From contig NW_019091660.1 in assembly GCF_001949145.1 (NCBI RefSeq), forward strand, positions 204,459 through 266,777: DNA of 62,319 bases, given 5' to 3'. A program made the translations under genes and the position numbers. Positions 49,201 through 59,294 of the stretch are shown piece by piece (position 1 is the first letter of the stretch; every line of letters begins with the position of its first letter). The notes under the pieces are model-generated. The model ran no database searches. It saw nothing but the letters and a program-made list of their open reading frames with translations, and was not told the DNA's origin. This DNA is from Acanthaster planci (Eukaryota > Echinodermata > Asteroidea > Valvatida > Acanthasteridae).

Positions 49201-52200
49201 GTAAGATTATAATTGGCGAATAATTCAACAAATAGGCCTACTGGTCAGGCCCAACGCACGCGTCGTGTTTGACTTTGTGCTACCCGCGTTAGCTAGCGCA
49301 GCAGACGTCGAATCCCACAGTCATGACAGGGGGTCCGGACAACTCGACCGTTTGCCAAATCGACTTCAGACAACTGGACCGTCAAGACAACTCGACCGTC
49401 CCTGCGTAAAAGGGAGAGACAGGTCGACCGTTGAGACAAGTCGTCCGCTCAGCCCCGTCGTCTGCTGAGGCCACGGTGTAAAATACTTTACATGTAGGGG
49501 ACCTATGCCTTAATGATGGGATGGAATTTCATGTACTACTAGTACTAGTAGATAGACAAGCCTAATTTTTGAGCTATTTATAAAAATGGTGGCTGTAGTA
49601 AGTCAATCATTGTGCAATCAATCGAGCTTGCACCCACATAGCCCCACTAGTGTGGCACGGACTCTCACTCCCGATCCATTCCGTGCCACACTAGTGGGGC
49701 TAGCACCCACACTGCACGTATGTGGCCCGGAGGCCTAGTTGTTTTCCTAGTTCCGGAGTGCTTGAAATAAAAACCTACCTCCTCGGTGTTTTCTTTCAGT
49801 TCTGCGTTCTCAGACAGGTTCTGGTTAAAAAGTGAGATGTAAACTTCTTGCAGAACAAAACGTGCTCTCGAAAAATTTCTATAAAAGAAATTTTGGCCAG
49901 AAGTCTGATTCGCACTGTGACATTTTGGAATGGTAGCGGGAAAAAAATGATGCATTGTTATGGGGTCATACATGTCACTCACTACGAGTGATCCTAAATA
50001 CTTTAACTAAATACAAACTTTTGCATCTATTGTCTGTTTAATCAAAATGACTTTCAAAGTCGGGTTTTATTAAAACCGGTCGAAAACTAACGCATATTGT
50101 TTTGTAGTTTTGGATCACGCATTAAGTGCATGCACGCAATATACTTTGTGAACTCATCTCACTATACGGATGTTGCAGAAATGCATGTGACGTACGTCAA
50201 CTGTGCGGTACAAGGCACATGTATTGTTGATGGCTCGTGCTGTGCAGCTGAAAAAGTTGAGTCGAAATTTACACAAGATCAAATTTTTTTTATTTCATTG
50301 GAATTCTTATTTATGAACCAAGTTTTTCTAAACTGAGAAATTTTTCATTAGAAAATAAGCTTTTTACAATGGTTCTGTCCGAAAATGGATTTGCCGCTCG
50401 CATGGTTACTTTCCAGAAACCGATCCAAAACGAGAAAAAAGTCACCATTTTCGTCGATTCTGTACGTCCGAATTAAAAGTTTAAATTTGAAACTGATTAG
50501 GTGGTATTTCTATCACACAAGGTGGAGTTTAAAGATTTTTGTAGTGCTGCAATCTTATCGAATAATTTCGCGATTTTAAACAGGGAAAATGACTGTATTA
50601 TGTGAAAAGATCTCACTGGTCAAGTTGTCTCTCTGTCAAAGTCGAGTTGGCCTAATGGACAATTTGGCAAACGTTCGAGTTGTCTCAACAGTTGAGTTGC
50701 CCGAAGTCGAGTTGGCAAACAGTGGAGTTGTCCGACATCCCATGACAGTTCTGGAGGTAGGGGGACAGGTTTCCAGGAAGGGGCCTCTTCCCATGTCACT
50801 TAAAAACTGCAAAAAGTTTTTCCCTTGTACCTTGTTTTTTCTAATCATAGTGGCCTCCAAATTTATCTCAACTTTTTCAAAAGACAGCGCGTTCAACTTC
50901 AAATGATTTCCAGGTCTGTCATGTCTGTAGCACATGATTAGTCTGTAAACAAATACAGCGTACATGTACTCCTGTGAAAGTGGCCAAGGAGTATGAAATT
51001 TATGGTATAAATTTATAGTATGGAGGAGTACTCCCTCCATATACAAAACCCCCAAATCATCGAGAATCATCTGCAAAAATCTTGTGATCACACAAAAAAC
51101 CCTAGTCTTTGGAGTTACGGATCCATCAATTTCATGCATATACGTATGGTCAATTAATCTAAAGACTGAACAAGTGCACCATGGAAGCAAACTTCATATG
51201 TACAGTGCAGATACTGTATATATAGTTGCAATCATAACTGTGTCTTCTTTTTCTGGGGGAAAAGGATTTGATGACTTTATGGTATCATTTTGGGAGGTTG
51301 CAACCTTAAACAATATGTTCAGAATGATAAACATGTTGGAAACCACAGCAAGTGGCATCATGAAACCAAGCTCAAAATGCATGCACAACTAAAGATGCAT
51401 CATTTATCCCTCAATGCTATGTGTTTCCTCAGGCATAGGCCTCTCTGGGTAACTTTGAGAATGTGCACAACTGTACCTAACTTGGTTTTCAGTGATAAAG
51501 TTGCCAGAGGTTGTGGATGACATTTTATTTAATCAACGGAAGATTTGCCTGACCACCAATTTTTGTCCAAATGCCTTTTTGTTGTTTATCTCTTAGGCTT
51601 GTGGAAATTGTGACAATTTTAAAAAATGGGTTATATAAAAACCTCACATGGGGATACTTCATTCCTCTGTGGACAGATTGTAAACTGCTATTGGTACATA
51701 GTCAGTAGTAACTGTTGTCTCTTTACAGACGGCGACTTCAAAGATTCTAGAGATTCCTCTTATTGTTACAGAGCAGGTGAGCTTTGTGCTGGTTGCTTCA
51801 CTGCTACTAGTCTTAAGCCATAAGGATCTCTTAATAGGAGAGACCAGCATGCATTTCTCTTGTCTCTCGATATCACTCCAAATGCATTAGAAATATTCTT
51901 AATATTGTAGAGATATTGATTTCAGATCACACAAAGGACTATCTCGGATAGGTCTTTAGCTGTTGAAAAGTAAACAGGAAAATTCCGTCCAGTCAACATA
52001 GTTTTTCCTCTACCTATACCTTTGCTCACTATGAAGACAGAGTCACAAGCTTCCAAAGTGGAAACTGACAGTCCAAAAACACTCCGAAGCTGCTCAGTTA
52101 AAGTCACGCATACAGTGTTAGAATCACCTAATCCTCCTTCTGTTTTAACCATCAAAAACAGTCAAAAATGCCTCCCAATTGATTTCCCCCAGTACACAGA

Positions 52201-54311
52201 CACATATGGGAAATTTGACTGATTTTGACTGATATGACAACTGTGTCAAGAATGCATCTTAGCATAGGAGGGTTAACTTAATGTTCTTACAGCCTTGAAC
52301 CTTACAAAATCACTGTTTCTTCCCTGTGAAATAACAGTATCCCAAAGGCCTTGGAAGCACTGTGTCAGATCTGGACATTACTCACGCAGTGGGAGTGTTC
52401 CCAAAGACCAAGTTCTCTATGGTCTTACCTCCTGTGGAAGAGGAACTGCAGAAGCGACCAAACGTGAAATCAGTCGTTCTCTTTGGGATTGAGGTCAGAA
52501 AAGGTTAAACTACAAAGATTACAATTATTCGCACAATTCATTCATGATCTCTTGAAACCTTATCCTTCCAGATTCCACTAATATTTAATCGGTTTCTTGA
52601 ACAATTTAGGCTTCAAAAGTTGTACCCTATTCTCCTCATGGTAGCATTTTTATAATTACTGCTGGTTGGAAAAAATTATTGAATACCTTAAACAGGCAAT
52701 ATATCATTTATATGCACTAACTCCCAACATGTCTCCTGGATAACATTGAACTGAATCAAATTCATTTTCATCTCTAAAGAATTACATATCAATCAGAAGT
52801 TAAATTTAGAGTCAACCATTTGTTCTTTAAACCTGCTGGTCATATGCATCTCAGAAATCCTCTGCATTGGAAGACGGTGTTGTAACTGAGTTCATCACAA
52901 GTCCCTGCAAATCCAACACAAGTCATCCTGTCCTACCAAAGTCTCAGGGTACTTGAATGAACTGTGATTGACGCATTTCCCTTGTTACCGATCCCCCTCC
53001 GAGCTCGGACAGGTGTTGTGAAAGGACTTATGATGGGCTCAACTACTTTGTTGGACGATAAGTTTAGAAAAGCTGGATTCATATTTTCCAGGCTCATGTG
53101 TGTGTTCAGCAAACTGCCCTTGATCTGCTAGCCAAGGGGTTGGATGTTCACGTAGTTGCTGATGCCTGCTCGTCAAGGAGTATGATGGATCGACAGTTTG
53201 CGTATGAGGTAAACAGAGGTGACAACATTGTGTGATATGAGGCTGAAAAGTGGTCAGACAAAAATTCACATGTGCTGTCAATTTCATTCTGCCCTATTGG
53301 TTTTTGATCAGGTACCAGGGTCACGAGAACACACTTGGGGAACTTAAATGTCACAAGCACAAAGGCCATATTAAAAACACACGCACAGGATTTTGTTTTT
53401 CTGGCTTCTTTCCTTCGGTCATTTTGTCTGAGCACACCTGCCTTTTGGCAAATACCAAAAGTGGTCAGAGAATAGCCAATGTCGGACCATACTTTCATGT
53501 TCTGTAATAACATCCGAGCCAAAATGGTTCTATTTCTGGGTATTGTTTGCAACATTTCTGTGGGTTTTGTCATACTGGGTCATTTTTGGCGACCTGTTTC
53601 TGCAGAACATTTTGTCCTAATTCAAATCGGGATTTTACCCATTGTTTCTTCCGGCAAACATTGTCCACATCTGAAGCAGGTGATGTTGTCTACAGCTATG
53701 GCTTTTAATTGCACTGGGCCAGTGACAAATTCTAAGCCAAAGCAAGTAGACACCTGATTCAGACAGCCTCACATCAGCTTTGGAATCTTTTAGGAGTGAA
53801 CCTCCTTACTTTTTGATCATGGGTCACAAACCCCAACCATGAGGTGACACTCCCGTAGATGGCACCCTGCAGATTTCTATTTCGAATCCTATTCTCCTCC
53901 AATCAATATCTTTTCTCAATCTTAATGTGAAGTCTTCAATAAGCCAGTTCGGTATTTTAAAAAGCAAGGTCTTTTGGCAACGAAGCACATGAAGTAAGTC
54001 AGTGCATGACTGTGTTGATAGGGCAGACTATCGTGCGAGTGTGCTGCTTCCCAAAAGCCTCAGATGCACTTCAGTTGGAATACCAAACTAGCTTGCTGCT
54101 GTGAAACAGTGGCATTACAATTTGCACTTTGCAAAGCCTTAAACAAACTCATTATTGTTTGCAGAGACTGCGGCAGGCCGGAGTCATAGTTACCACCAGT
54201 GAAGCCGTCATATTCCAGTTACTAGGCGAGTCCAAACATCCGAAGTTCAAAGAGGTTCAAGCCCTGGTCAAGGCTGTAGCACCTGTCTCAGGGCTTACTC
54301 CAAATTTATAA
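49069..54311 (+). CDS. ISOC1: Isochorismatase domain-containing protein 1/2-like, complete 5-exon gene (199 aa)
   Basis: Five exons, all joining in phase 0: 49069-49200, 51729-51776, 52338-52493, 53092-53208, 54165-54311 (600 nt with TAA). The product is a compact cysteine-hydrolase-fold protein of the isochorismatase superfamily, a family whose animal members (ISOC1/ISOC2) are cytosolic, mitochondrial or peroxisomal with unsettled substrates. Visible residues: the general-base Asp22 in FLCDMQEKF, a lysine in [11 protein letters not shown] (Lys83 or Lys85), and the nucleophile Cys116 in [16 protein letters not shown]. The later part, [11 protein letters not shown] and [16 protein letters not shown], resembles ISOC1 more than ISOC2, whereas the short N terminus is ISOC2-like (ISOC1 carries an extension). 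The start at 49069 is the first ATG that keeps the family N terminus. Convergent with the complexin gene downstream. Its first intron hosts nested transposons. Confidence 0.93.
49322..50748. mobile_element. 1.4-kb DNA transposon in ISOC intron 1, exact 8-bp TSD
   Basis: The direct repeat CATGACAG at 49322-49329 and 50741-50748 flanks a 1411-bp body (49330-50740). Its ends are inverted repeats: left CGGACAACTCGACCGTTTGC, right (inverse) CGGACAACTCCACTGTTTGC, each followed by degenerate gacaactcgaccgt repeats for about 100-130 bp. An 8-bp duplication suggests a hAT- or P-type non-autonomous element. It contains the nested hairpin at 49639-49702. No transposase is recognisable. Confidence 0.8.
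49630..49711. mobile_element. 64-bp perfect-hairpin micro-transposon, exact 9-bp TSD
   Basis: 49639-49702 is a 23-bp perfect inverted repeat (TAGCCCCACTAGTGTGGCAC then GGA, and its inverse) around an 18-nt loop. It is flanked by the exact direct repeat GCACCCACA at 49630-49638 and 49703-49711. Nested inside the 1.4-kb element of ISOC intron 1. Confidence 0.85.
51729..51776 (+). CDS. ISOC1: ISOC exon 2 (residues 45-60)
   Basis: A 48-nt exon between tctctttacag and GAGCAG|gtgagc. Reads [16 protein letters not shown]. Confidence 0.9.
52338..52493 (+). CDS. ISOC1: ISOC exon 3 (residues 61-112)
   Basis: Acceptor aaataacag, donor GGGATTGAG|gtcaga. Reads [20 protein letters not shown], then [11 protein letters not shown] and [10 protein letters not shown]. 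Confidence 0.93.
53092..53208 (+). CDS. ISOC1: ISOC exon 4 (residues 113-151), nucleophile cysteine
   Basis: Acceptor atattttccag, donor GCGTATGAG|gtaaac. Begins [13 protein letters not shown] with Cys116 and continues to [17 protein letters not shown]. Confidence 0.93.
54165..54311 (+). CDS. ISOC1: ISOC exon 5 (residues 152-199) with stop
   Basis: Acceptor ttgtttgcag. Contains [20 protein letters not shown] and ends GLTPNL then TAA. Confidence 0.93.
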   Translation, partial: RLRQAGVIVTTSEAVIFQLLGESKHPKFKEVQALVKAVAPVSGLTPNL

Positions 54312-54840
54312 AAAAATCACTCTTATTCATAGAAAATAATGCAGGCCATTGGGCAGATTTCCTGGTGGATGTTGAAGGACCTAGGATGGTTGGGTCATGT
54401 GTTTCAAGTTTTATTCATGTTTGATTTGTAGGATGGGGTTACATTTTAGCATTTTATCCCCTCCTAACAGATTTTGTTATACTTTCAGCAACTTATTTCT
54501 CATACATATATTCATTCTTGCTAAATTGTTATACCCTGCACAAGGACACAAATATCTCCCGTCTCCATTATCTGTGATCAGTTTACACCCCTGTAAGTTG
54601 CCTGCTGTTGTCGTAAATCACGTTAAAAACTTTTTGAAAAACATTTTGATCCCAATTTTGTTCTACAAAACCTTTGCTCTGTCTGTATCACGGCTTGTTT
54701 TGGACAGAAATCATCAAGTCCACACTCAGATTTATAATCATATTTTATTTAATCCAATACTGAATATTCAGAGAAAATTTCCATTTTTTTTTACAAAATT
54801 ATACTTCAGCTTTGCAGCAATGTGTGGAATATCAAAAGAA

Positions 54841-55050
54841 ATGAGGTTGAACAACTGTGGAAGAGTGTATAAAAAGAATTGTTCCGCACCAAATCAAGAA
54901 AACTTAAAGCAACAAGTCATATTTGACACCATTTTTAAAAACAAATGAGGTTGAACAACTGTGGAAGAGCATATAAAAGGAATTTTTCCTCACCAAATCA
55001 AGAAAATTAAAAGCACCAAGTTATATTTGACACCATGTTTAAAAACAAAT
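54841..55050 (+). repeat. Tandem duplication of about 104 bp in the ISOC 3' UTR
   Basis: atgaggttgaacaactgtgg starts at 54841 and again at 54945, and the rest of the unit (accaaatcaagaaaa...atttgacaccat...taaaaacaaatg) is repeated with about 10 percent divergence. Confidence 0.85.
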
Positions 55051-55279
55051 GGTTACATGAATATGATTATTGTCAAACTGATGTTATTGGTATTGTTTAT
55101 AAAAACAGTCCGATAATCCTGATCCAGTTCTTATCTCGTATTAATATTCAGCTCTTCAAGGACTGGCGAACCTATTACATGACACACAGTGAATTTCAAC
55201 TACTGTTACATGTACATCTTGTAACTGTTAAAATTTTGCACTAGGGTAAGACTTGCCTTGTGCTAGTGAAGACTGTGTT

Positions 55280-55285
55280 AATAAA
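55280..55285 (+). terminator. Candidate poly(A) signal of the ISOC gene
   Basis: AATAAA followed by a T/G-rich stretch (ttgtagtttagttt). It would give a 3' UTR of roughly 1 kb that includes the 104-bp duplication. Confidence 0.5.
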
Positions 55286-55750
55286 CAATTGTAGTTTAGT
55301 TTAAGCCTACATATTTACATATCTGGCTGTCCGTGTCACTGTAATTCCGAGTTCTATCACAGCAAGTGATATCTTGTGCAAATCTGTTGTTTGCAAGTTC
55401 TGCTTGGTGAAGGAATGAACAGGTGCATGTATTGTGGCTAGCATTTTCACAAACTGGATATTGTTTTCTTCTCTCCTAAGAACGGATCTTGCATGAGACA
55501 CAAGTACACATGCATAAAGAAGCCAAGTGCCTCACACAAGCTGTGAAAAAGGTGTCCATCTTGATACAAAAGTGCATAATTTTGAGTGAATATACATTCA
55601 AAACATCACCAATATTTTCGTCAAGGCACATACTGCAGTCTCCTTTTTTAAAACCCTAATCATGCTAAATTAACAAACTCCATCAATTGGAACCTTGTAA
55701 ACTTGACTTGTTCCAGCTCTTATAATCTACCCAATTCAGTAGGTGAAGAA

Positions 55751-55835
55751 GTTTACGGTAGCACCCTGCAAGGATATCTCTTTCAGAGTATCAGTGGTTC
55801 TGAAAAGAACGGAGGGTACTCAACAGTTTGGATGG
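55751..55835. mobile_element. Partial copy of the 39.7-kb fold-back element arm
   Basis: tttacggtagcaccctgcaaggatatctc...tggttctgaaaagaac...gtactcaaca matches one arm of the element at 39677-39927 with many substitutions; the second arm is not present. Confidence 0.65.
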
Positions 55836-57873
55836 TATGCCCTGTGCATTATCAGGAAACCGTAGTTTAGACATTTTATTACTGTAAGAGTCTTTAAACT
55901 CGGCAAGGTGAAGAGAGGGTAATCCCAAAACTGGGGGAAGTCAAGTTTAAGGAGACACTCAGTATTTCATCTAATTTCTTGAGGTATACATGTATGTACC
56001 CTTTAAGGAAATTAACACACAGTAACAAAGAATCCGCAATTCACATGACTCTTTTCCTTTGAAGACTATTGGGGGGGACAAAAAAAGGAAAACAATTATG
56101 TAATATACTTTATGCAATATGTAATAAAAACAGACGGTCTTCTTACTGCCTATTGAGCCTTTGTCCAACAAAATCAATTCAAGTCAAGCTGATAAATTAG
56201 TAGTCTGTTTCCAGATGATGTAATTCAGAGCCAGCTTCTCCTAGGCAGACAATTGATGTAATTCAGAGCCGGCTTCTCCTGGGCAGACAATGCTACAATT
56301 ATTACTATCACACCTTACTTTTTATCTGCTTTACTTTGCATAGAAGCTTGCACATGTACACATATGTACCCACCATATCATTCATTCTGTGATTACAAAA
56401 ATCACGCCAGTCAACATTTTAGCAAGTTTGGTATTTCAACTGTACACATCTAGGATGCGGGCCATGTTCTTGGAGCTCATCTGCTGTGCGCCCTCAAGTG
56501 AAAATTGCCAAAATGGCAGATTCACAAGCTCAGGCCTACAATGGGAATGTGGTTAGAATACCAAACTGACTTACTCCAATTCATCACTTTACAAGTTTCT
56601 TATAATTATTTCATGGCATACATGTACCAATCCTTATCATGGGTTTAACACCTGGGTAATTCCAGAAAAAAGGGGCTCACTTTATTTTCGTGTCCCTGTC
56701 ACATCTGGCATATGATTTTGTAAGTTCAGAACACATTTTAAAATTTCCATCACTGATGAATTAATGCAAATTACCTGCTAAACAAATAGCAATAGTTTGA
56801 AATCAATTCCGGTCATACCATGTCAAATATCAAAGGTCAGATGTGACGGACACAAAAATGTCACACTTTTGGACCCCTAATTTCTGGAATTACCCACCTA
56901 CACGTATAACAAATTTCTATTTACAAGTTTATTAAAATAAACACAGCCCATGTCAATGTTTGCACAAAGGCACACAAGCCATACTTTATCAGTCATCTCT
57001 AACATGGCACTTTCCTTCTTCAGTAGTGTATAAATATAAATATTTTACGAATTCCAAAATAATTTTTCTTTATTTTTAATCCTAAAAACTCACAAAATGT
57101 ACACGTTAGCTTGAGGCACAAAGTGTGTTAAATTTGCTTTTCATTAAATAAAAAAAACCCAGTCAAGACTGTCAATAGTTCCAATAAAACCTTGCAAAAA
57201 ACAAACAAAATCATCCAAAATACTGTACAAACAAATCAACAAACAAAAACCCCTAATACATAATTTATCAATCTGTAATCTCTTAAACTCAATCACATAT
57301 AATGCCAATGCTCCATTAAATATATACATGTGTATATTTGCTTTGAAACACTGAATTAAATTCTTATCCACCAGAAGTATATTCAAGGGAAGACTAAGTC
57401 ACACATGTACATGTCCATCTTTCCTGACACTTTGTTAATAAACAAGGCACACTTTTTAAACATTACTATCAAGGGTTCCTTGATATACAATGTAGTTACA
57501 CGTACCGTATGTTTTCAACATGCTACATTTGAAATAAAAAATCTTCAGAATCAAGGATAAATTTCAGAAAAGATTTAAGGCACAAACACGGAAAAACGCT
57601 GATGAACATCTAGCACCATTCCAAAAATATAAAAATTATTTATCTTTACCTACTGTACTCCCTACTTGTCTCTAAGATCACTGCAGAAAATCTTCTTAAA
57701 AGCTTAAAACTGCTGTATCCATTTTTTTTTTCAATTCTAGCCTAGATTTAACCACATGTGATTCTTGAGAGTTTTCAAAACAATTGTGATTTTACTTGGT
57801 CTGCCCTTTGCAAACATAATTTGTTAAGCCTTGTGTGTTTATGATTTCCAGTGGGACTCGAACCCATGACCAC
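55836..57873. other. Intergenic / convergent 3' region
   Basis: Between the ISOC and complexin 3' ends. Holds a 38-bp tandem duplication (56217-56292) and several minus-strand AATAAA hexamers (for example 57074-57069) that could end the complexin 3' UTR. Confidence 0.5.
56217..56292. repeat. 38-bp tandem duplication
   Basis: gatgtaattcagagcc(a/g)gcttctcct(a/g)ggcagacaa occurs twice, at 56217 and 56255, differing at two transitions plus the last base or two. Confidence 0.85.
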
Positions 57874-58134
57874 CAGGGCCTAATTTCACAGCGCTACTCA
57901 CCGTCAAGCAAATTCCTTTGTTAACAATAACACAAAAATTTGCTTGACAGTATGTGCATTTCACAGTAGCTGTGCTTAACACAAAAAAATGGGCACGCAT
58001 GAATATTTCCATTGTTACATGTACGTCATTAAGTTCAGCAAATACATCCTTCACAGTAAGTGTGTCCTACTGCTCACAGTCTCCATGAAATATGCGGAGC
58101 CCCTGCTAGGTTAGAATCATGAAATTGGGCCCTG
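57874..58134. mobile_element. 261-bp MITE with CAGGGCCyAATTTCA termini
   Basis: Left end CAGGGCCTAATTTCACAGCG, right end inverse CAGGGCCCAATTTCATGATT. Related by its termini to the inner module of the 42-kb element. Immediately to the left is a tRNA B-box-like gggactcgaaccca (57851-57864), probably an independent SINE scrap. Confidence 0.6.
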
Positions 58135-59095
58135 CTTACAAGTACAGAGGACTTCACTAGTTGAGCATGGAGTTGTTGGGGTTGGCTGGCACTACGCAAA
58201 ATCGTAGTCAATAAATTATGTTGATAAAGAACAAACCAAATATTTTCAACTTCACATCACCCGTTGCAAAATTTCCATCAAACATTACACCAGTGTCTGC
58301 TCATATACTGCATGATTGAAAATGTTCTCAACACAAGCATTGTTTTGGTCACAGCAATAAGTTCCCATCAAATCCACACTGCATTGATAGCACACTAAAT
58401 GTTCAGTAGAGTGCTAAAGGCAGTGTTATAGTCTAGACCCCTTATTAAACGATCACACAACCCCACAAGACCAGCACAAAATTTCCGGTCTGAATTTGAG
58501 TCACAAGCTATTAAAATTGTTTTTGTCCAGCCTGTTAACTTGAGTCTGGTCTTGTAACTGGTCTCATGTCTGGTCTCGACTACAACACTGGTTACTCTAA
58601 CTTAGGTATACTACCTAACTTAGGTATACGCTAACCTAGGAAGAGAAGTTCAGAGGGTGAAAAGAGGGGAGATGAAATTCATGCCCAGTCATGTCTGTCT
58701 TAGAAGCAGAGCTTGTAGACTCTGGCTCAAATGACAAGCAAATCACTCACTTCTGCTCCAACAATTCTTTAATTTCGCTTCTTCCAGTCAGTAAGATCAT
58801 AGATGTTTGGCCTGTTCACTAACTAACTCCAGGTGTGCCTTGGACATGTTGGAGCAACTTTCTCCTGGCACGCCTTTCTTTCTTCTATGTGCAGGCATGC
58901 AGCAACATTACACAAAGTCCTTTCTACTCAAGAAGCCAAATTCCTGGAATCCACTAGCAGAAGCCAGCAAACAAGGTCCATTAAACTGAGTTGCCAAATC
59001 CTTACAGCCTTGTGAATGATCTAGTCTTGGCCACTCTGAGCCATCTTATGATACCTGAGGTCTGTAACCATGGTAACCCTGTGCCTCATGCCTGC
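58135..59095. other. Probable complexin 3' UTR / 3' flank
   Basis: No coding frame. Contains a short direct repeat, ctaacttaggtatac at 58597 and 58615. Confidence 0.45.
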
Positions 59096-59294
59096 TCACA
59101 TCACCAGGCAGCTGCTTTCATCTTTGCCCTTGGGTCTGCTCGTGCCCTTGGGTGATGTCTTCTCCAGCTGGTTCCTGCTCTCTAGGAGCTTCTGGTCTGT
59201 CTTCGACTCCTTCAGGCCGTACTTCTCTCGCATTTTGTTGCGTTCCATGGCTCTGTCTGCCTTCCTCCTTAGCTGAGCTTCATCACGCTTGGCT
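59096..59294 (-). CDS. cplx: Complexin last coding exon (residues 48-113)
   Basis: Acceptor TTTTTTCACCTAG. Reads AKRDEAQLRRKADRAMERNK, then MREKYGLKESK, and ends KGKDESSCLVM with TGA at 59098-59096. Confidence 0.93.

Noticed and set aside
50636-51190. 184-codon minus-strand open frame in ISOC intron 1
   Set aside because: Spans the right end of the 1.4-kb transposon and flanking intron; no domain and no splice context.
54397-54948. 183-codon open frame downstream of the ISOC stop
   Set aside because: Lies in the probable 3' UTR, runs into the 104-bp duplication, hydrophobic low-information composition, no family motif.
57846-57870. Second tRNA B-box-like sequence on the minus strand
   Set aside because: No A box or cloverleaf; probably a SINE fragment next to a MITE.
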